Assembly: GCA_015039365.1 (NCBI GenBank) | Contig: WION01000646.1 | Coordinates: 1-26,105, forward strand | From: Amanita rubescens | Taxonomy: Eukaryota; Basidiomycota; Agaricomycetes; Agaricales; Amanitaceae | Length of the DNA: 26,105 bases | Direction of reading: 5' to 3' | Shown: in pieces, positions 8,760-19,909 of the stretch | Position numbering within the stretch: the first letter of the stretch is position 1 | Layout: each line of letters opens with the position of its first letter | Notes under the pieces: model-generated | What the model saw: only the letters and a program-made list of their open reading frames with translations | The model's database searches: none | Told to the model about the DNA's origin: nothing | Made by a program: the position numbers and the translations under genes

Positions 8760-9374
8760 GGTGGCTGCAAGAGAGTCCGTTTTCGGAACGGAGCAAGTCC
8801 CATCATAAACAGTGGGACGGAAGAAGAGAAGCGTCTTTGACAAATTGTTATGACGTCAGCATGTTGAAGTTATGGTCTTGCCTACCAACACCGTAGTCTC
8901 TCGCTCCACGCTATCTGATACTCCCCCTCTGTTAATGTACCTCATCGCATCGAGAAGCTGCATCGATTCCGACTATCATTTCCCAGGCTATTCTCCCCTC
9001 CTCTCACTCTTCCATGGTACTCCACTTGAAGGCCAAGGACTCTTCACGCGTTGTCGTCCAGCTATTGTACGCGGACCCACTTTTCTAGCATACATAGGTT
9101 CAGGCAAACGGCATCAAGAAATTTGGGAAGACTGTTGACGAAGTTGTCAATGTCGTAACCGCAAATGCCTCAGCGTTTCGGCAGCCCAAAATCGAGGGTC
9201 CACAGGGGGCTTCGTGTTTTAGAAAGCGGCAGGTGTGCTGCCTACACCGATATCTTTTTCAGTGAAACTAACAGTTTTTTATTTTTCAGAATGACCTCTA
9301 TTGGGTGGGCCTAGTACAACTGCTAATCTAGGATCGGAAAAATCATGGAACGTTCAAGACTTAACCAACCAGGG
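8760..9374. other. Intergenic region between monooxygenases A and B
   Basis: This 615-bp stretch is upstream of gene A and downstream of pseudogene B. A plus-strand frame (8872-9138) is open but has no recognisable content. Words around aaggactcttcacgcg and aatttgggaagact (about 9040-9135) loosely resemble 11800-11872 upstream of gene B, perhaps remains of duplicated flanking sequence. No clear TATA box precedes gene A. Confidence 0.4.
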
Positions 9375-10685
9375 TCAAGCCCGCCCAAGCGCACTAAGCT
9401 CCCAAGCTAATTTCCCCGCCACAAACGACAGCATGAAGAACAGTCTCACCGCCCACAGAATAACGTACCTACTCCAACCGTGCGCCAACGTACCCAACAT
9501 CGTCTGAATGCTCGCAGATCGCTTCGTCACCTGGATCGTCTTGAGCGCAACCTCACGCCTCAATGACGCGTAATCTTCTAAAAGTTTATCGGCTGAAGAA
9601 GGATCATGCGGGAACAACTTCATGTGCTTTAAGAGCACAGGAGCGAGGCCAATCGCTTCTCGTAGGCCGAGATTCATCCCTTGCCCTCCAATGGGAGAGT
9701 GGATGTGAGCTGGATTGCCGATGAGGAATGCGACGCGGGGATTCGAGGAGTGGCTTTGGCTCCCGTTCTGCGTGTGGAGCCGGACGAGGTACTTTTCCGC
9801 GATGGCAGAATGCGTAGGAACCTCCTCGACCAAAACACCCTATTAATCTTTATGCTTCCCGCTCCTCTCTTTCCTGGGTACAAAAACTTGGGTCGAATTT
9901 TATCCAAATACTTCTGGAAGTAAGCAGCGTCGGGAGACGAAGGTGGTGGCCCATCTTCCTTGGGTATGTTAAATTCGATCCTGTATATGCTATCTGATGA
10001 TGAATCGTACGCCTCAGGATAGCGTGATCTGGGGATAGGAATGGCGAGGCAGGAGTTGGACTTGGAGGTATACCTAAAGACCTGATCGCGTGGCAAGATG
10101 TCCGTTGGATTGGGGGGACAAGGTTACTTCGGCCAAGGCCATCTGGGTCACCTTGTCATCAATAAACGCATCATCTCCCTTTGTCCATTATCGAACGTCG
10201 CGACGATCGATTCATCTTCACTATCCGATAGCCCAACAAGTCGATATGGTCTTTCCACTTTGATACCTCGTTCTACGGCTTCTTTCTACAGAATCCGCTC
10301 CGTTGTATATTGGGACACGAGCAACATGAACAGGAACCTTGTATCTCCCTTCAGATATTTAAAGTCTGCGTCGAAGAGCATCCCAGCGTCGGTGTAAAGT
10401 TTAACATTCTTCGCTTTAACCCCGAGTTCATTGAGCTTGGAGGCAACTTGAAGAGGTTCGAGGACCTGTACGTTGTTATTGGACGTTGAAATACACGATG
10501 GCCCCGCTCACCTCGAGAGTTGAACTATGCATGACTATCGCGCGAGAGGATACTGGCCTCGCGGTTCTTTCGACAGCATCAACGATGACGAAGTCTTTGT
10601 ATCCTTGGAATGAGAGTGATAGGGCAAGTGCTAGTCCAACTGGACCAGCACCGACTATGAGAATACCCGTTTGCTGCGGTAACAT
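9375..10685 (-). pseudogene. FAD-dependent monooxygenase pseudogene, gene B
   Basis: Exon 1 (10512-10685) is intact and encodes the Rossmann motif VGAGPVGLALALSL; a 46-bp intron (10466-10511) follows. Exon 2 is broken several ways. A TAG at 10286-10288 replaces a Glu codon of the ERVLEK segment. About 30 codons covering the DG motif (AADGARS region) are deleted near 10175. Frame shifts lie near 10095 and 9835. The GD motif reads FLIGNPAHIHSP, so the flavin-contacting Asp is Asn. The C-terminus (SALGRA, stop at 9375) is still recognisable. It lies between intact paralogues A and C on the same strand, as expected from tandem duplication followed by decay. Confidence 0.9.
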
Positions 10686-12140
10686 TGGCGATTCGGATGA
10701 GAAGAACAGAGAACGGGACGTACTTTAAAAGGGGCGACTCCGAGTCCAATCCTCACAGCTCAGATGAGTAAGTATCATCTAGCTTGACTAGTTTGATGGC
10801 CCGTAGCATGCGGTTCCCTGATAGACTGGAGATTGACATGGGTACTGGTAAGGGTACGATGTTCGAATTCTCAACCCAATACAAGCACTTCAATCTCACA
10901 GAGTTCCTAGTCTTTGTTTAACTTGATTCCTTTGCATGAACACACGGCCTTCATGTGATAGATGGATGCTGGAGGTTGCACAATCAAGATAAGGCCGCTG
11001 ATGAGCCTCCACGCAGTCACTGCTGGCAGCATCACCGGTCATTGCTTACCCTCAGTAAAATTAACTCATGCCCAATGCAAGTTGTAGAAGTTGTTCTTGT
11101 TGGTAACGATCAATCCCAAACTGGGAACGCAGACCATTTCTGAATTTTTGAAATTCCGATTGCCACCTTTCGTCTTCTTTCCCCATAAGTTATCTGATTG
11201 GAATCCTATAGCCGACGACCTTCCGTGATTTTCTTTCCCCCTGTTTTTCGGTTCTTGTCACTTTTGGATCATATCAAACATCCTCTTTTTCAAGACACCG
11301 ACGACATTGACGCGTAACTATCGTTAGTCAAAATGCGTCATTGTTAGTCATGCCTCTCTTGTTCAACAGACCAGCGTAACGATGGGGACTAGAATCCAGA
11401 TGCTAATCGCCTTTAGTTTCACGGTCAGTCCACCTTGAATCTGGTGCTTTACCCCTCTCAGTCCTAGGGCATTGATCACCGTTATCTGCCCTGCTCCCTG
11501 TGCCGAAAAGCCGTCATTTGTCACTCGAGCTTCAAGAATGTCGTCCCCATACGGCATTGTGATGTCCTCATCGCTTATTCTGGTGACACCACATGGGGGT
11601 GTATGCGCTCAAAAATGTCATCGAGTTATACCGAGACAACAAAAAGTTTACTTGAGGTGATCATGCCTTTCATTCTCTTCCCTTGTCGGCTGCCCCCTTG
11701 CCTTCGAAGTGCCCGACTCCGCTATTATTTTCCCCCGATTATTGTCCAGTCTGCCACGTCTTCTCTTTCCACGATGGCCACCTGTTGGGTCAAGGACTAC
11801 TCACACGACCCGCGTTTCAGCATGCGCCGAATTTTCGGGTGGGCGTGCCATAAAGACGAATTGGGAAGACTCGTGTGACGTTGAAATCACCAATTTCGTA
11901 ATCATAGGCTTCCGCGGCCCAGCATTTGAAGAGAATAGGGTAGTATGCACGCAGCGCTATTGCAAATTCATCTACCCAGGCTTCTTGCGGTTGGCGAGTA
12001 TTTCAAGACAGTTTCTCCGTTGCGGGGTTTGGACCTGAATCCTGTCTCCGCAATGCGCGCCCAAAAAGGCGACATCGGCACCTTCCAAGCGATAAGCCCT
12101 TAACACGCCCCCGATCCGGCGCTGAAGACACCCATGAGCA
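10686..12140. other. Gap upstream of gene B; one unrecognised ORF
   Basis: About 1.45 kb without a recognisable gene. A TTTAAA-like element (about 10724-10731, gtactttaaaagg on the plus strand) lies roughly 40 bp before the gene B ATG. A similar word, tttttaaagg, precedes gene C at about 14433, so it may be a family core promoter. A minus-strand frame at 11363-11557 (open upstream to about 11610) reads MPYGDDILEARVTNDGFSAQ and continues to a hydrophobic end; I do not recognise it and it may be a decayed fragment. Confidence 0.4.
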
Positions 12141-12149
12141 GTTCGACGT

Positions 12150-12765
12150 TTACCACCTCTACCGTGATCGAATCTATCACCATTTAGACTCCCAGAAAAA
12201 CTCGGACGACTTGCCACAAGCCACGGCTACGGGAATACCGTACGTGGCTCTCCTCCATCGTGGTGGTCCCCCAGCCATGTACGCTGAGGCGCCGCTGCAC
12301 TTTCTGTCCTACGAAACCATACCTGGGTCTCTGACGCCTTGGAGTGGCTGCTCTCCGGCTCTTCGTATGACGCAGAAATAGCGGCATTGGAACTCGCTCT
12401 TCGATGGATCATGACCCCAAAGATGCAGTGGGGATGCCTACCTAGCGACCGACAAAAAAACGGTCTTGCTCAGTCTCCTCGACCTGGGCGCTCATTCTAG
12501 CTAGATGTTCTCGTTGAGGTGCAACCTTGCCCTCCTGGACCCCTTTTCTACGCGCCAAATCACTCTACACCTTATTACCCAGCCCGCGTTGGCATTAACG
12601 GGAACGACAAAGTAGATCGCATAGCGAGCTCACTTGCAGACCACCGAGAAATCCTGGCTATCTTCGAACAACACTTCATCGAGCGACATCTCCACAAGGC
12701 CACGGAACTATCGTACGCTGCCCACATACATAGGACGGCAATGGTTCAAAATCCGACGTGAGAGG
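12150..12765 (+). pseudogene. Decayed retroelement fragment with RNase H signature
   Basis: Three plus-strand frames together read as an RNase H of the type found at the end of non-LTR retrotransposon ORFs. SSYDAEIAALELALRWIM (about 12361-12414) matches the active-site DAE-x-x-A-L helix. TDKKTVLLSLLDLGAHSS (about 12450-12503) follows after a frame change and ends at TAG. VGINGNDKVDRIASSLADH (about 12589-12645) matches the G-x-x-GN-x-x-D-x-x-A motif. Stops and at least two frame shifts separate these blocks, so it is long dead. No target duplication or poly-A tail was found and the 5' limit is uncertain. Confidence 0.65.
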
Positions 12766-13006
12766 AAAGTCATTCACCCACTCCAGGATCACGAGAGCAT
12801 GCAAATTTCTTTTACGAGCTCTCTAAGGGCCCAATGAAGACCATGACGCGCATCGCTCATGCTATGACAAAACAAATCATGCACCCACACCAGTTCCTCA
12901 GGAATTCAATGAAGTGATACGTGTATCGTACAGGGAGTTATTTATAATAATGGTCAACAGATATATCCGAGAATTTCGGAACCGTAGTTCCCTAGCTGAT
13001 GTATCA

Positions 13007-14406
13007 TCAGGGCCGGCCGAGCCCACTAGCCTCCCATGCCATCTTCCTTGTCACAAATGGCAGCATGAATACCAGTCTCACCACCCACATGAAGTAACTC
13101 GCCCAACCGCCTGTCATTGCGCCCAATCTCGCAATAATACCCATCGACCTCTTCGTCAAGTGGATCGTGCAAAGGGCACTTGCATATCGCGTCGACGCGT
13201 ACTCCTCTAGCAGTTTATCAGCGGCGGAAGGATCCCCCGGGAACAACTCCATGTGCTTTATGAGCACGGGAGCGAGGCTAATTGCGTCTCGTAGACCGAG
13301 ATTCATCCCTTGCCCGCCAACGGGAGCATAAATGTGAGCTGCATCACCGATGAAGAATACAGCACGAGGGTTCGGGATTTGGCTGCGGCTCTTCGCGTGG
13401 AGTCGGACAAGGAACTCGTTTGCGATTGCTGCATGGACTCGGAACCGCGTCGACCATAATACCTTATCAATCTTTAAACTGCCCGCTTCTCTTTTGAATG
13501 GGTACATAAACGCGGGTAGAATCTTATCCAAATGCCCCTGGAAAAAATCCACACCGGGCGACGAAGGCGGTGGTCCGTCTTCCTTGGGTACGTTAAACCC
13601 GATTCTGTAAATCCCATCTGAGGTTGACTCGTGCGACTCTAGATAGGGTGATTTGGGGACAGGAATAGAGAGGAAGAAACCGAAATTGGAGACATATCTG
13701 GCGATTTTGTCTTGCACCATCTGCGCTGGAGGGGAGGCAAAGGTTACATCGGCAAAAACTAGTTGCGTCGCGTCCTTATCTGCGATAGTCTCGCCGTCAG
13801 GGTCGGCAAAGCTGACGTTGACGAGCTGGCGAACGGTGGAACGCGCACCGTCGGCTGCTATGACGTATTTCGCCTTGACCTGTTCTCTATTATCAAACGT
13901 TGCAACGATCATTCCGTCTTCGTCGGACAACCCAACAAGTCTATGTGGCCTGTTTACTTTGATTCCTTTCTCTTCTACTATGATAACTATCTTCTCTAGA
14001 ACGCGTTCCGTGGTGTATTGGGACACTATCGCGATGTAGGGGTAACGTGTGTAGCGATGCAGAGAGCTTAAGTCTGCGCAGGATAGAAGCCCAGAAGAAG
14101 TGTAAATATTCATTTGGGTCGTTTTGATACCGTGTGCGGTGAGTTCATCCGTGATATTAAGAGCATCGAGGGCCTGCCATACGGTTGGAATGAGGTTACG
14201 ATTGGACTTAAATTGAATAGACCTTGGTTCACCTCGAGAGTTGCAGGATGCACGACTATCGCGCGAGAGGATACAGGCCTTGCGCTCCTCTCGACAGCGT
14301 CAACAATGACGAAATCTTGGTATCCTTGGACGGAGAGCGATGCAGCGGCTGCTAGTCCACTTGGGCCAGCGCCGACGATGAGAACGGTGGTTTGTTGCGG
14401 TAACAT
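13007..14406 (-). CDS. FAD-dependent monooxygenase, gene C (intact)
   Basis: Two exons (14233-14406, 13007-14173) with a 59-bp intron (GTGAAC...CAG) give 446 residues. The start MLPQQT and exon 1 length of 174 bp equal those of genes A and B. Motifs are complete: VGAGPSGLAAAASL, DG motif AADGARSTVRQ, GD motif FFIGDAAHIYAPVGGQGMN. A few extra residues (IVIIVEEKG) lie where gene A has KKAEEQG. The C-terminus ends SGLGRP after a hydrophobic segment. The nearest neighbour upstream is 1.3 kb of unrecognised sequence; downstream is the RNase H relic. Its activity should resemble gene A, with substrate unknown. A tttttaaagg word about 30 bp before the ATG may serve as TATA element. Confidence 0.92.
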
Positions 14407-15430
14407 GGTGAGATGATCATGAGAGTACGACGCTTTTTAAAGGGCCTAGTTCACTTGAAAACCCCCATGAAGAGGCTGTGTCAGTCCCTGTGAGGAATAT
14501 CATAGCCATGTAAGGGTTCTCCGATGCCATAGGCCTCACCCTTGATTGGCCTATTACATTGGCAGCTGGCCTATCTTATCTCGGAACTTTTTTTCACACT
14601 GGGCCAACCACGGTTCACGTCGCTCTCCTACCCGTTTTTCTCTCCCGTAGCCCACTCGCCTGCTCTCAATCTGACGCGTTCCTTTTCATCTGCCATCCAA
14701 TTATACATGCCACTCTGATGCTTTTCCGCCCAGGTTGGGTATCGGGTCAGAGCAGCCGATTAAGTTTTCAAATATTAGGGCTATAAAGTACGTCCACGTT
14801 TTCTCGCTTGCTTGTTATTCTTACGTTGGCGGCGTGCTATACCAGTGGCTTGACATATTCCAGTGTAAAAAGGAAGAGGACAAGCACCATCACACGATCC
14901 TCAAGTGGTACTCTCCCCGTAATGAGGCGTATTGGTTGTATCCCGGACACAACGAAATGGTGCGTAAAGTTCATGCCTCAGAATTCCTGTCACTCGCTAT
15001 ATGCGTTATATCTTACAGAATTGTCAGCTCAATCCAAGGTCACGGCCAATTTCGACGAGTTTACTCGAGGGTCAAAAGTCTAATGGGGATGAACAATTTT
15101 CTTAGAAAGGAGGCGACGTTTGAGAAAAGGTCATTGCGACAAGGGGAAGAGGAATGGGGCCGATTCTACGTTTTCGGAAATGGATGAACGGTATGAATCG
15201 TTAACAAGTGATTGTAAGAGCACACTAACGCGTTCTTTGCAGTTCAGCTAAGCACTAATGCTTTAGCCGAATTACAGGTTGCCAGAACGTGCGGAGATGA
15301 AAGGATCTCAGAGCCCGTTCCTGACTGGCTTAAAAAAACCTTTAAAGAGCCTCATTCTGAGCGCATTGCAAATAAAGCATACGAATTGGAACGCGAACGG
15401 CAGGGCGAGATTCTCCCGTGCACCGTTTAA
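14407..15430 (+). other. Unrecognised coding-like remnants upstream of gene C
   Basis: Three plus-strand segments look translated but do not join in one frame: 14808-15083 (ending KVTANFDEFTRGSKV), 15084-15187 in a second frame (FEKRSLRQGEEEWGRFYVFG), and about 15245-15429 (VPDWLKKTFKEPHSERIANK, ending in a stop after ILPCTV). Short introns could link them: gtcaaa...ttcttag at about 15070-15105 and gtatga...tttgcag at about 15189-15241. I could not build a convincing complete model and recognise no domain. The first ~330 bp (14407-14734) hold nothing I can name apart from gene C's promoter. Confidence 0.3.
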
Positions 15431-15723
15431 GACAGCCGCAAAGGGCTTCCGGTGCATATACCTGGTAGATGTAACCGTTCCCGATGGGCTGGGCGCGGCG
15501 CATGGCGCGGACTAGGGCGCCATGAGATGCGGGACCATGCACAGATGGGACGCGGACTCGTTTGATTTGTAGTAGTATGGTGGCGTTCAGTTTCGTAACT
15601 CACTACGTGTCGTAAGCAGCTAGAGGCCGAGCAACTCGCTCCAGCGCATAATTCCTGGGCCATCCCCTTCACTGATCCTGCCTCACGCTACTTTCGCCGC
15701 CGCTGCATTACATTTTCCATCGT

Positions 15724-16113
15724 TCAATTATCCCTCATTCTCGTCCTCCTGGCGCTCGCACCCAGCATTGTTCCCTCACCCCCTCCATCATCCCTACAGA
15801 ACAACGCGTCCCCAATCGCTGTCTCTGCCAGTTCCCCAGGCTCCTGTCGAACAATTTCAACAGCTACGGTCCACTTGGAGGTCACTGGAACAGTGTGGAA
15901 GCTATGAGGAATGACTCTGGCTCTGGCTCTGAAGTAGTTTGTGTTAGTAATGGATAGATTGTACTTTCGATGAACATACACGCATGCACACCAGGTATCG
16001 TTCTGAGCGTTTGGAATAGAGGTGGAGTCGGGATCCTGCAATGGCTTGGCATTCCTAGCCTTGTGAATCGACTTCAGCTTCGAGTCAATGAAGCGATGAT
16101 GAAGGCGGCTCAC
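15724..16113 (-). CDS. Unrecognised ORF upstream of NLR copy 2
   Basis: This 129-codon minus-strand frame contains stretches of natural composition (WCACVYVHRKYNLSITNTNY; TSKWTVAVEIVRQEPGELAE) and ends in a Gly/Arg-rich tail. I recognise no family. A second minus frame upstream on that strand (16125-16547) might be an earlier exon, but it overlaps the first coding exon of NLR copy 2 in antisense, so both cannot be right at 16461-16547. No signal peptide or membrane helix is evident. Confidence 0.3.
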   Translation of the reverse strand: MSRLHHRFIDSKLKSIHKARNAKPLQDPDSTSIPNAQNDTWCACVYVHRKYNLSITNTNYFRARARVIPHSFHTVPVTSKWTVAVEIVRQEPGELAETAIGDALFCRDDGGGEGTMLGASARRTRMRDN

Positions 16114-16460
16114 CTGTTCTCACACTACCTCTCTTCCAAGCTGACAGCATCCCGGGTCATGAAACTCGATCTCCTCCGCCACTCCAACAATGCCCGTTGT
16201 CGCACTATCTCCAAGGATTCCGTGCTCCGTATCATCCTTGTTCGCAGGACGATTCCGGCTGTTGAAGTGTGATCAAAATTAAAGTGATCCAGAGCAAAAC
16301 TGTCGCATTGAACTCTACATTGAAGGTCTGTCGGTTTCCTGCGGAAAGGAAACATGGATGTGGAGAGTGAGGCCGGCCGTGGGTTTTTGTTTCCTGCACC
16401 GCCAGGTGTGACGTGCGTTACAATTGCTTTCACAACCACGCTCCCACAGTCTACAGACAC

Positions 16461-17807
16461 ATGGTAATGGACAATCAACACACTTTTCCGGTTTCGGCCA
16501 GCTCCACTGGAGTTTCTGTCACAGGTAGCCACTTCATTGAGGTCCATGGGAATTACTATGTATGTAACTTTGGGCTAGTGTGATGATGTCAATGATCTTG
16601 GTGACTCTTAGCAATCAATCAATCACCCAGTTGTTTCTCCTAATATGCTGCCACCCTTGCCTCCTCTGAGGCATTCTAGTACTATGTTTACAGGTCATGG
16701 TATATACTTAGAGAGGCTAAAGGATTATTTTGGCTCAAGTACTGCAAGGCAAAGGAAGTCATTTCTTTTGCATGGCATGGGAGGTATTGGCAAGACCCAA
16801 ATTTGCCTCAAATTCATTGAAGAACATGAAACACTGTGAGTGCTACTAGACACTTTACATTGCTACATAAGATGATTGAGTATCCTACATAGATTTTCTG
16901 ACATATTTTGGATTGATGCTTCTTCAGAGAGTATGATTGATCTCAGACTCAAGCAGATTGCTCAGGCAAATAGTGGCACTGCTGAAGCTGCCTCTTCAGC
17001 TTCATCTGTACTTAAATGGATTTCCAAGACATCCAATTGGTTGATGATATATGATAATGCAGATAGTGGATGCCATGTGGTTGAAAGGTTCCTCCCTCCT
17101 GGGAATGAAGGAAATATCTTGATAACAAGCAGGAATTTGGAACTGATGAGAATCACAGAGAATTCAGTGGAGGTTATTGAAATGGGAGAAGAAGAGGCAT
17201 TATCTCTACTATCAAAATCAGCCAGGCTAAATTATGAATCAGAGAATACACAATCCATGGCTAAACAACTTATTTCAAAGCTGGGAGGAATCCCCCTTGC
17301 AATTGACCAAGCTGGTGCATATATGCTAACTTGTAAATGCCCCCTTGATGATTATCTGGAATTATATGCCAAGAATCATGATGAATTAATGTCTAATCCT
17401 TTATTCAAAGGAGCATCTGATTATGGATCTTGCACCTATGGAACTTGGGAAATCTCAATGAAAGAAATTGAAACAAAAGCTGCACAAAAAAGAGATCCTG
17501 AAGCTATAGCAGCTGAGAGTGCTATCACTCTATATCAGATAATTGCATTTTTGCATCATGAGAATATACCTGAAGAGTTGTTCAAAAATGCTGCAAAGAA
17601 CTACAAGAAGAGGAACATTGATGAAGAAAAGGAATCTGGTCTCCCACTTTCAATAACAATGCTAAATCCTAAGTTCTTGTTCTTGGATGAGAATGGGGGA
17701 TGGAATAAAGTGCAATTTCAATTAGGAATTCAAGTGCTGCTGTCATTTTCCCTCATTATGAGCAGTGGAAAACTGTATTCAGTGCACCCTTTAGTGCATT
17801 CTTGGAG
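16461..17807 (+). CDS. NB-ARC/TPR NOD-like receptor, copy 2, 5' part (interrupted gene)
   Basis: Exons 16461-16559, 16612-16835 and 16893-17807 with introns of 52 bp (GTATGT...TTAG) and 57 bp (GTGAGT...ATAG), at the same positions as in copy 1. In-frame ATGs at 16461 and 16467 begin the visible protein; an AG acceptor at 16448-16449 matches copy 1, so a further upstream exon is possible but unidentified. NB-ARC motifs are intact: GMGGIGKT, LMIYDNAD, ILITSRN and GGIPLAIDQAGAYM. After VHPLVHSWS the frame meets a transposon and stops within it at 17827. The gene resumes in frame at 19922. From ATG 16467, without the insert the coding length would be 2880 bp (959 residues). Role and location as for copy 1; it is likely inactive unless the insert is excised or spliced. 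Confidence 0.85.
17796..17805 (+). repeat. Target-site duplication, left copy
   Basis: GCATTCTTGG, repeated at 19910-19919. Two further bases (AG) also match, so the duplication may be 10 to 12 bp. NLR copy 1 has a single GCATGCTTGGAG at the corresponding place, the empty-site form. Confidence 0.8.
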
Positions 17808-18315
17808 CGCTTTACTCTCCCCCCCCTAAGATTCTCGGAGTCCGAGCTCAATCCGAGCAGTCCTAGGACTCCACTCGGAGTGAGCTCGGAGTCCGAGCTC
17901 AGTCCTCGGACTGAGGAAGTGGCAGGGATGCCACTCAAATCCTCAAGTCCGAGTCCGAGCTCAGTCCGAGCTCAATCCGAGTGGAGTCCGAGCTCAGCTC
18001 GGACTTGGGCTCTCAGTCCTCGGACTGGGAAGCTCGGAGTCTGAGTGGAGTCCGAGCAATCCGAGTGGAGTCCGAGCAGTCCGAGCACCCCCAAGCAAGA
18101 GCAGGGGGGCCAGTGCCGACATTGGCAGGGCCTTATATACATATGGCCAGTCAGTTTGGCACTATTTGGCACTATTTGGAATTGTCTACACCTACAATAA
18201 AATCCCAAAAAATATTTAAAAAATGCAGAAAAATCATGTGATTCCAGTCATACAAAAATGGTAAAGCCAAACAAGCCCAAACTTGAGATATTTGCAAAAT
18301 ACTTTTTCAGACGCT
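17806..18315 (+). repeat. Left inverted-repeat arm of the transposon
   Basis: The arm has three layers: about 21 bp of terminal repeat ending in eight Cs; about 270 bp of GC-rich words built on cggagtccgag and its complement, able to fold on themselves; and about 140 bp of AT-rich sequence (around aaaaatgcagaaaaatcatgtgat and aacttgagatatttgcaaaat) that recurs inverted at the right end. Confidence 0.7.
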
Positions 18316-19559
18316 TCATGTGAGAAATTTGAAAAGTCTGCAAAAAATCTTGAAAAATGCGGAAAAATCATGTGATCCAGGTCATATAAGAATGGTGAAG
18401 CTAAATAAACTCAAACTTGAGATATTTGCAAAATACCTAAGTTTGACTGGGACACTGGCATACAAAATGTTGAGGCTAGTATAGTACAATGAGGATCATT
18501 ATGAAGTTTTAATGCTGATGTGACCTGCCTTCCACAATTCTTTGATCTTATAGTACATACATATCTGACTGTGCAGCTTTCTTTACTGCACAAATCACCA
18601 CTGTATCTTTCAAGATAGCAATTGCTTCTCTCCAGCCTTACAACCTCTTAGATCAAACAGTTCATCAACCATCAAGTTCAAGGCTTGTGTGCTTCCATAT
18701 ACTGAGCACATCTGAAATAGAGTCACCAGCAATGCTGATTCCAACTTCTCAGTGAGAAATTGTCCAAGGGTGTTATTTGCATTGCCCTGATAGTTTCTTC
18801 ATCCAATATATATGTAGCATCCTTAATAAGTATAAATTAAGTGAAGGAAGGACTTTGTGAACTTGGTGTGCAAAAGTTTGTACATAAGATGATCTTCAAG
18901 TTCCAAGTTAATATACAATAAAGATGGCATCAGAATCACTGAATCCTGTTCATCTCCACTTTCCTTATTACCTTACCCAGGCTGTCATAGTAAACCGTAA
19001 AGCTCTGGTCCCCTATGGATGATGATTGTGGTGGAGCATGAGGGTCTTATACTGCTAGGATGTCCAATCTTCCCCACCAACAGATGTGGTTGCTGGAGGT
19101 ATACATGACCAAAGTTGTGCAAGGTGAGGCTCTCAGGATGCTTCTACTAGTGTGGAAGTGGCTTTGGTAGGCTGCAAATGCTAGTTGAACATCATCATCA
19201 TCATAACACAATATGCTGTTAACAACTACTCCGAACTAGTACCATGTACCATCACCAAAGAATCATCAAGAACTCATATCCACCCCCTTCTCCCTTGAGA
19301 TAATATATTCACAGACCCCTCACATGAGTCACATCTCCAACCCTCTCACATTTATTCATGAGCTCTAACAATTCTCTGCAAACGGTCATTGGTTGTTGGT
19401 AACAGGTGAGATTGTGGAAGTTGACTGTGAAACAAGTGGAAACAAGTGGATGCTGAACTGCAACAAGTCTGCTGTGGGCATGCAGCAGAGGTGACATTCA
19501 TAACCACCAGTATGGAATGACAGGTGTATCATATGCAGATCACATAATTTTTGTACACT

Positions 19560-19909
19560 TCTTAAGATTACACTCACATCTGAAAACATATTTTGCAAAT
19601 ATCTCAAGTTTGGCTTTGTTTGGCTTTACAATTCCTATATGGCCTGGATCACACGATTTTTCTGCATTTTTTAAGCATTTTTTCGGTATTTTATTGCAAG
19701 TATAAACAACTGAGAGTGAACTCAGATTGAGTTCAGACTTTCTTTTTCCCTCAACTCAGACTGAACTTGGAGTCTCCTCAGACTCCACTCGGACTCCACT
19801 CGGACTCCGAGCACACCTCGGACTGGACTCGGACTGGACTCAGACTGTGCTCGGAATCTACTCGGAGTCCTCGGAGTCTATTCGGACAGGGGGGGGAGTG
19901 TAAAGTGCT
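19560..19909 (-). repeat. Right inverted-repeat arm of the transposon
   Basis: The reverse complement of this arm follows the left arm's order: terminal repeat with C-run (19889-19909), CGGACT-rich block (about 19735-19888), then the AT-rich block (19560-19706). Its GC-rich block is shorter than the left one, so the arms are imperfect. An ATG at 19767 opens a frame that runs out of the element into the NLR TPR region. Confidence 0.7.

Larger units (their letters stand above)
17806..19909 (+). mobile_element. Non-autonomous DNA transposon with terminal inverted repeats (about 2.1 kb)
   Basis: The left end AGCGCTTTACTCTCC plus a C-run and the reverse complement of the right end AGCACTTTACACTCC plus a C-run match at 19 of 21 positions. 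It is flanked by a 10-12 bp target duplication. Inside both ends lie dense CGGAGTCCGAG/CTCGGACT words, then an AT-rich block in inverted orientation (about 18176-18315 versus 19560-19706). A second diverged copy of that block lies at about 18345-18437. No transposase-like frame was found in the 1.1-kb core (18440-19560), so movement would need a partner in trans. A 9-12 bp duplication resembles Mutator-like elements, but the ends match no family I can name. Orientation is arbitrary. Confidence 0.85.

Noticed and set aside
13653..14039. Plus-strand ORFs opposite the FAD monooxygenases
   Set aside because: They are shadows of the minus-strand genes, whose motifs and shared exon structure are clear.
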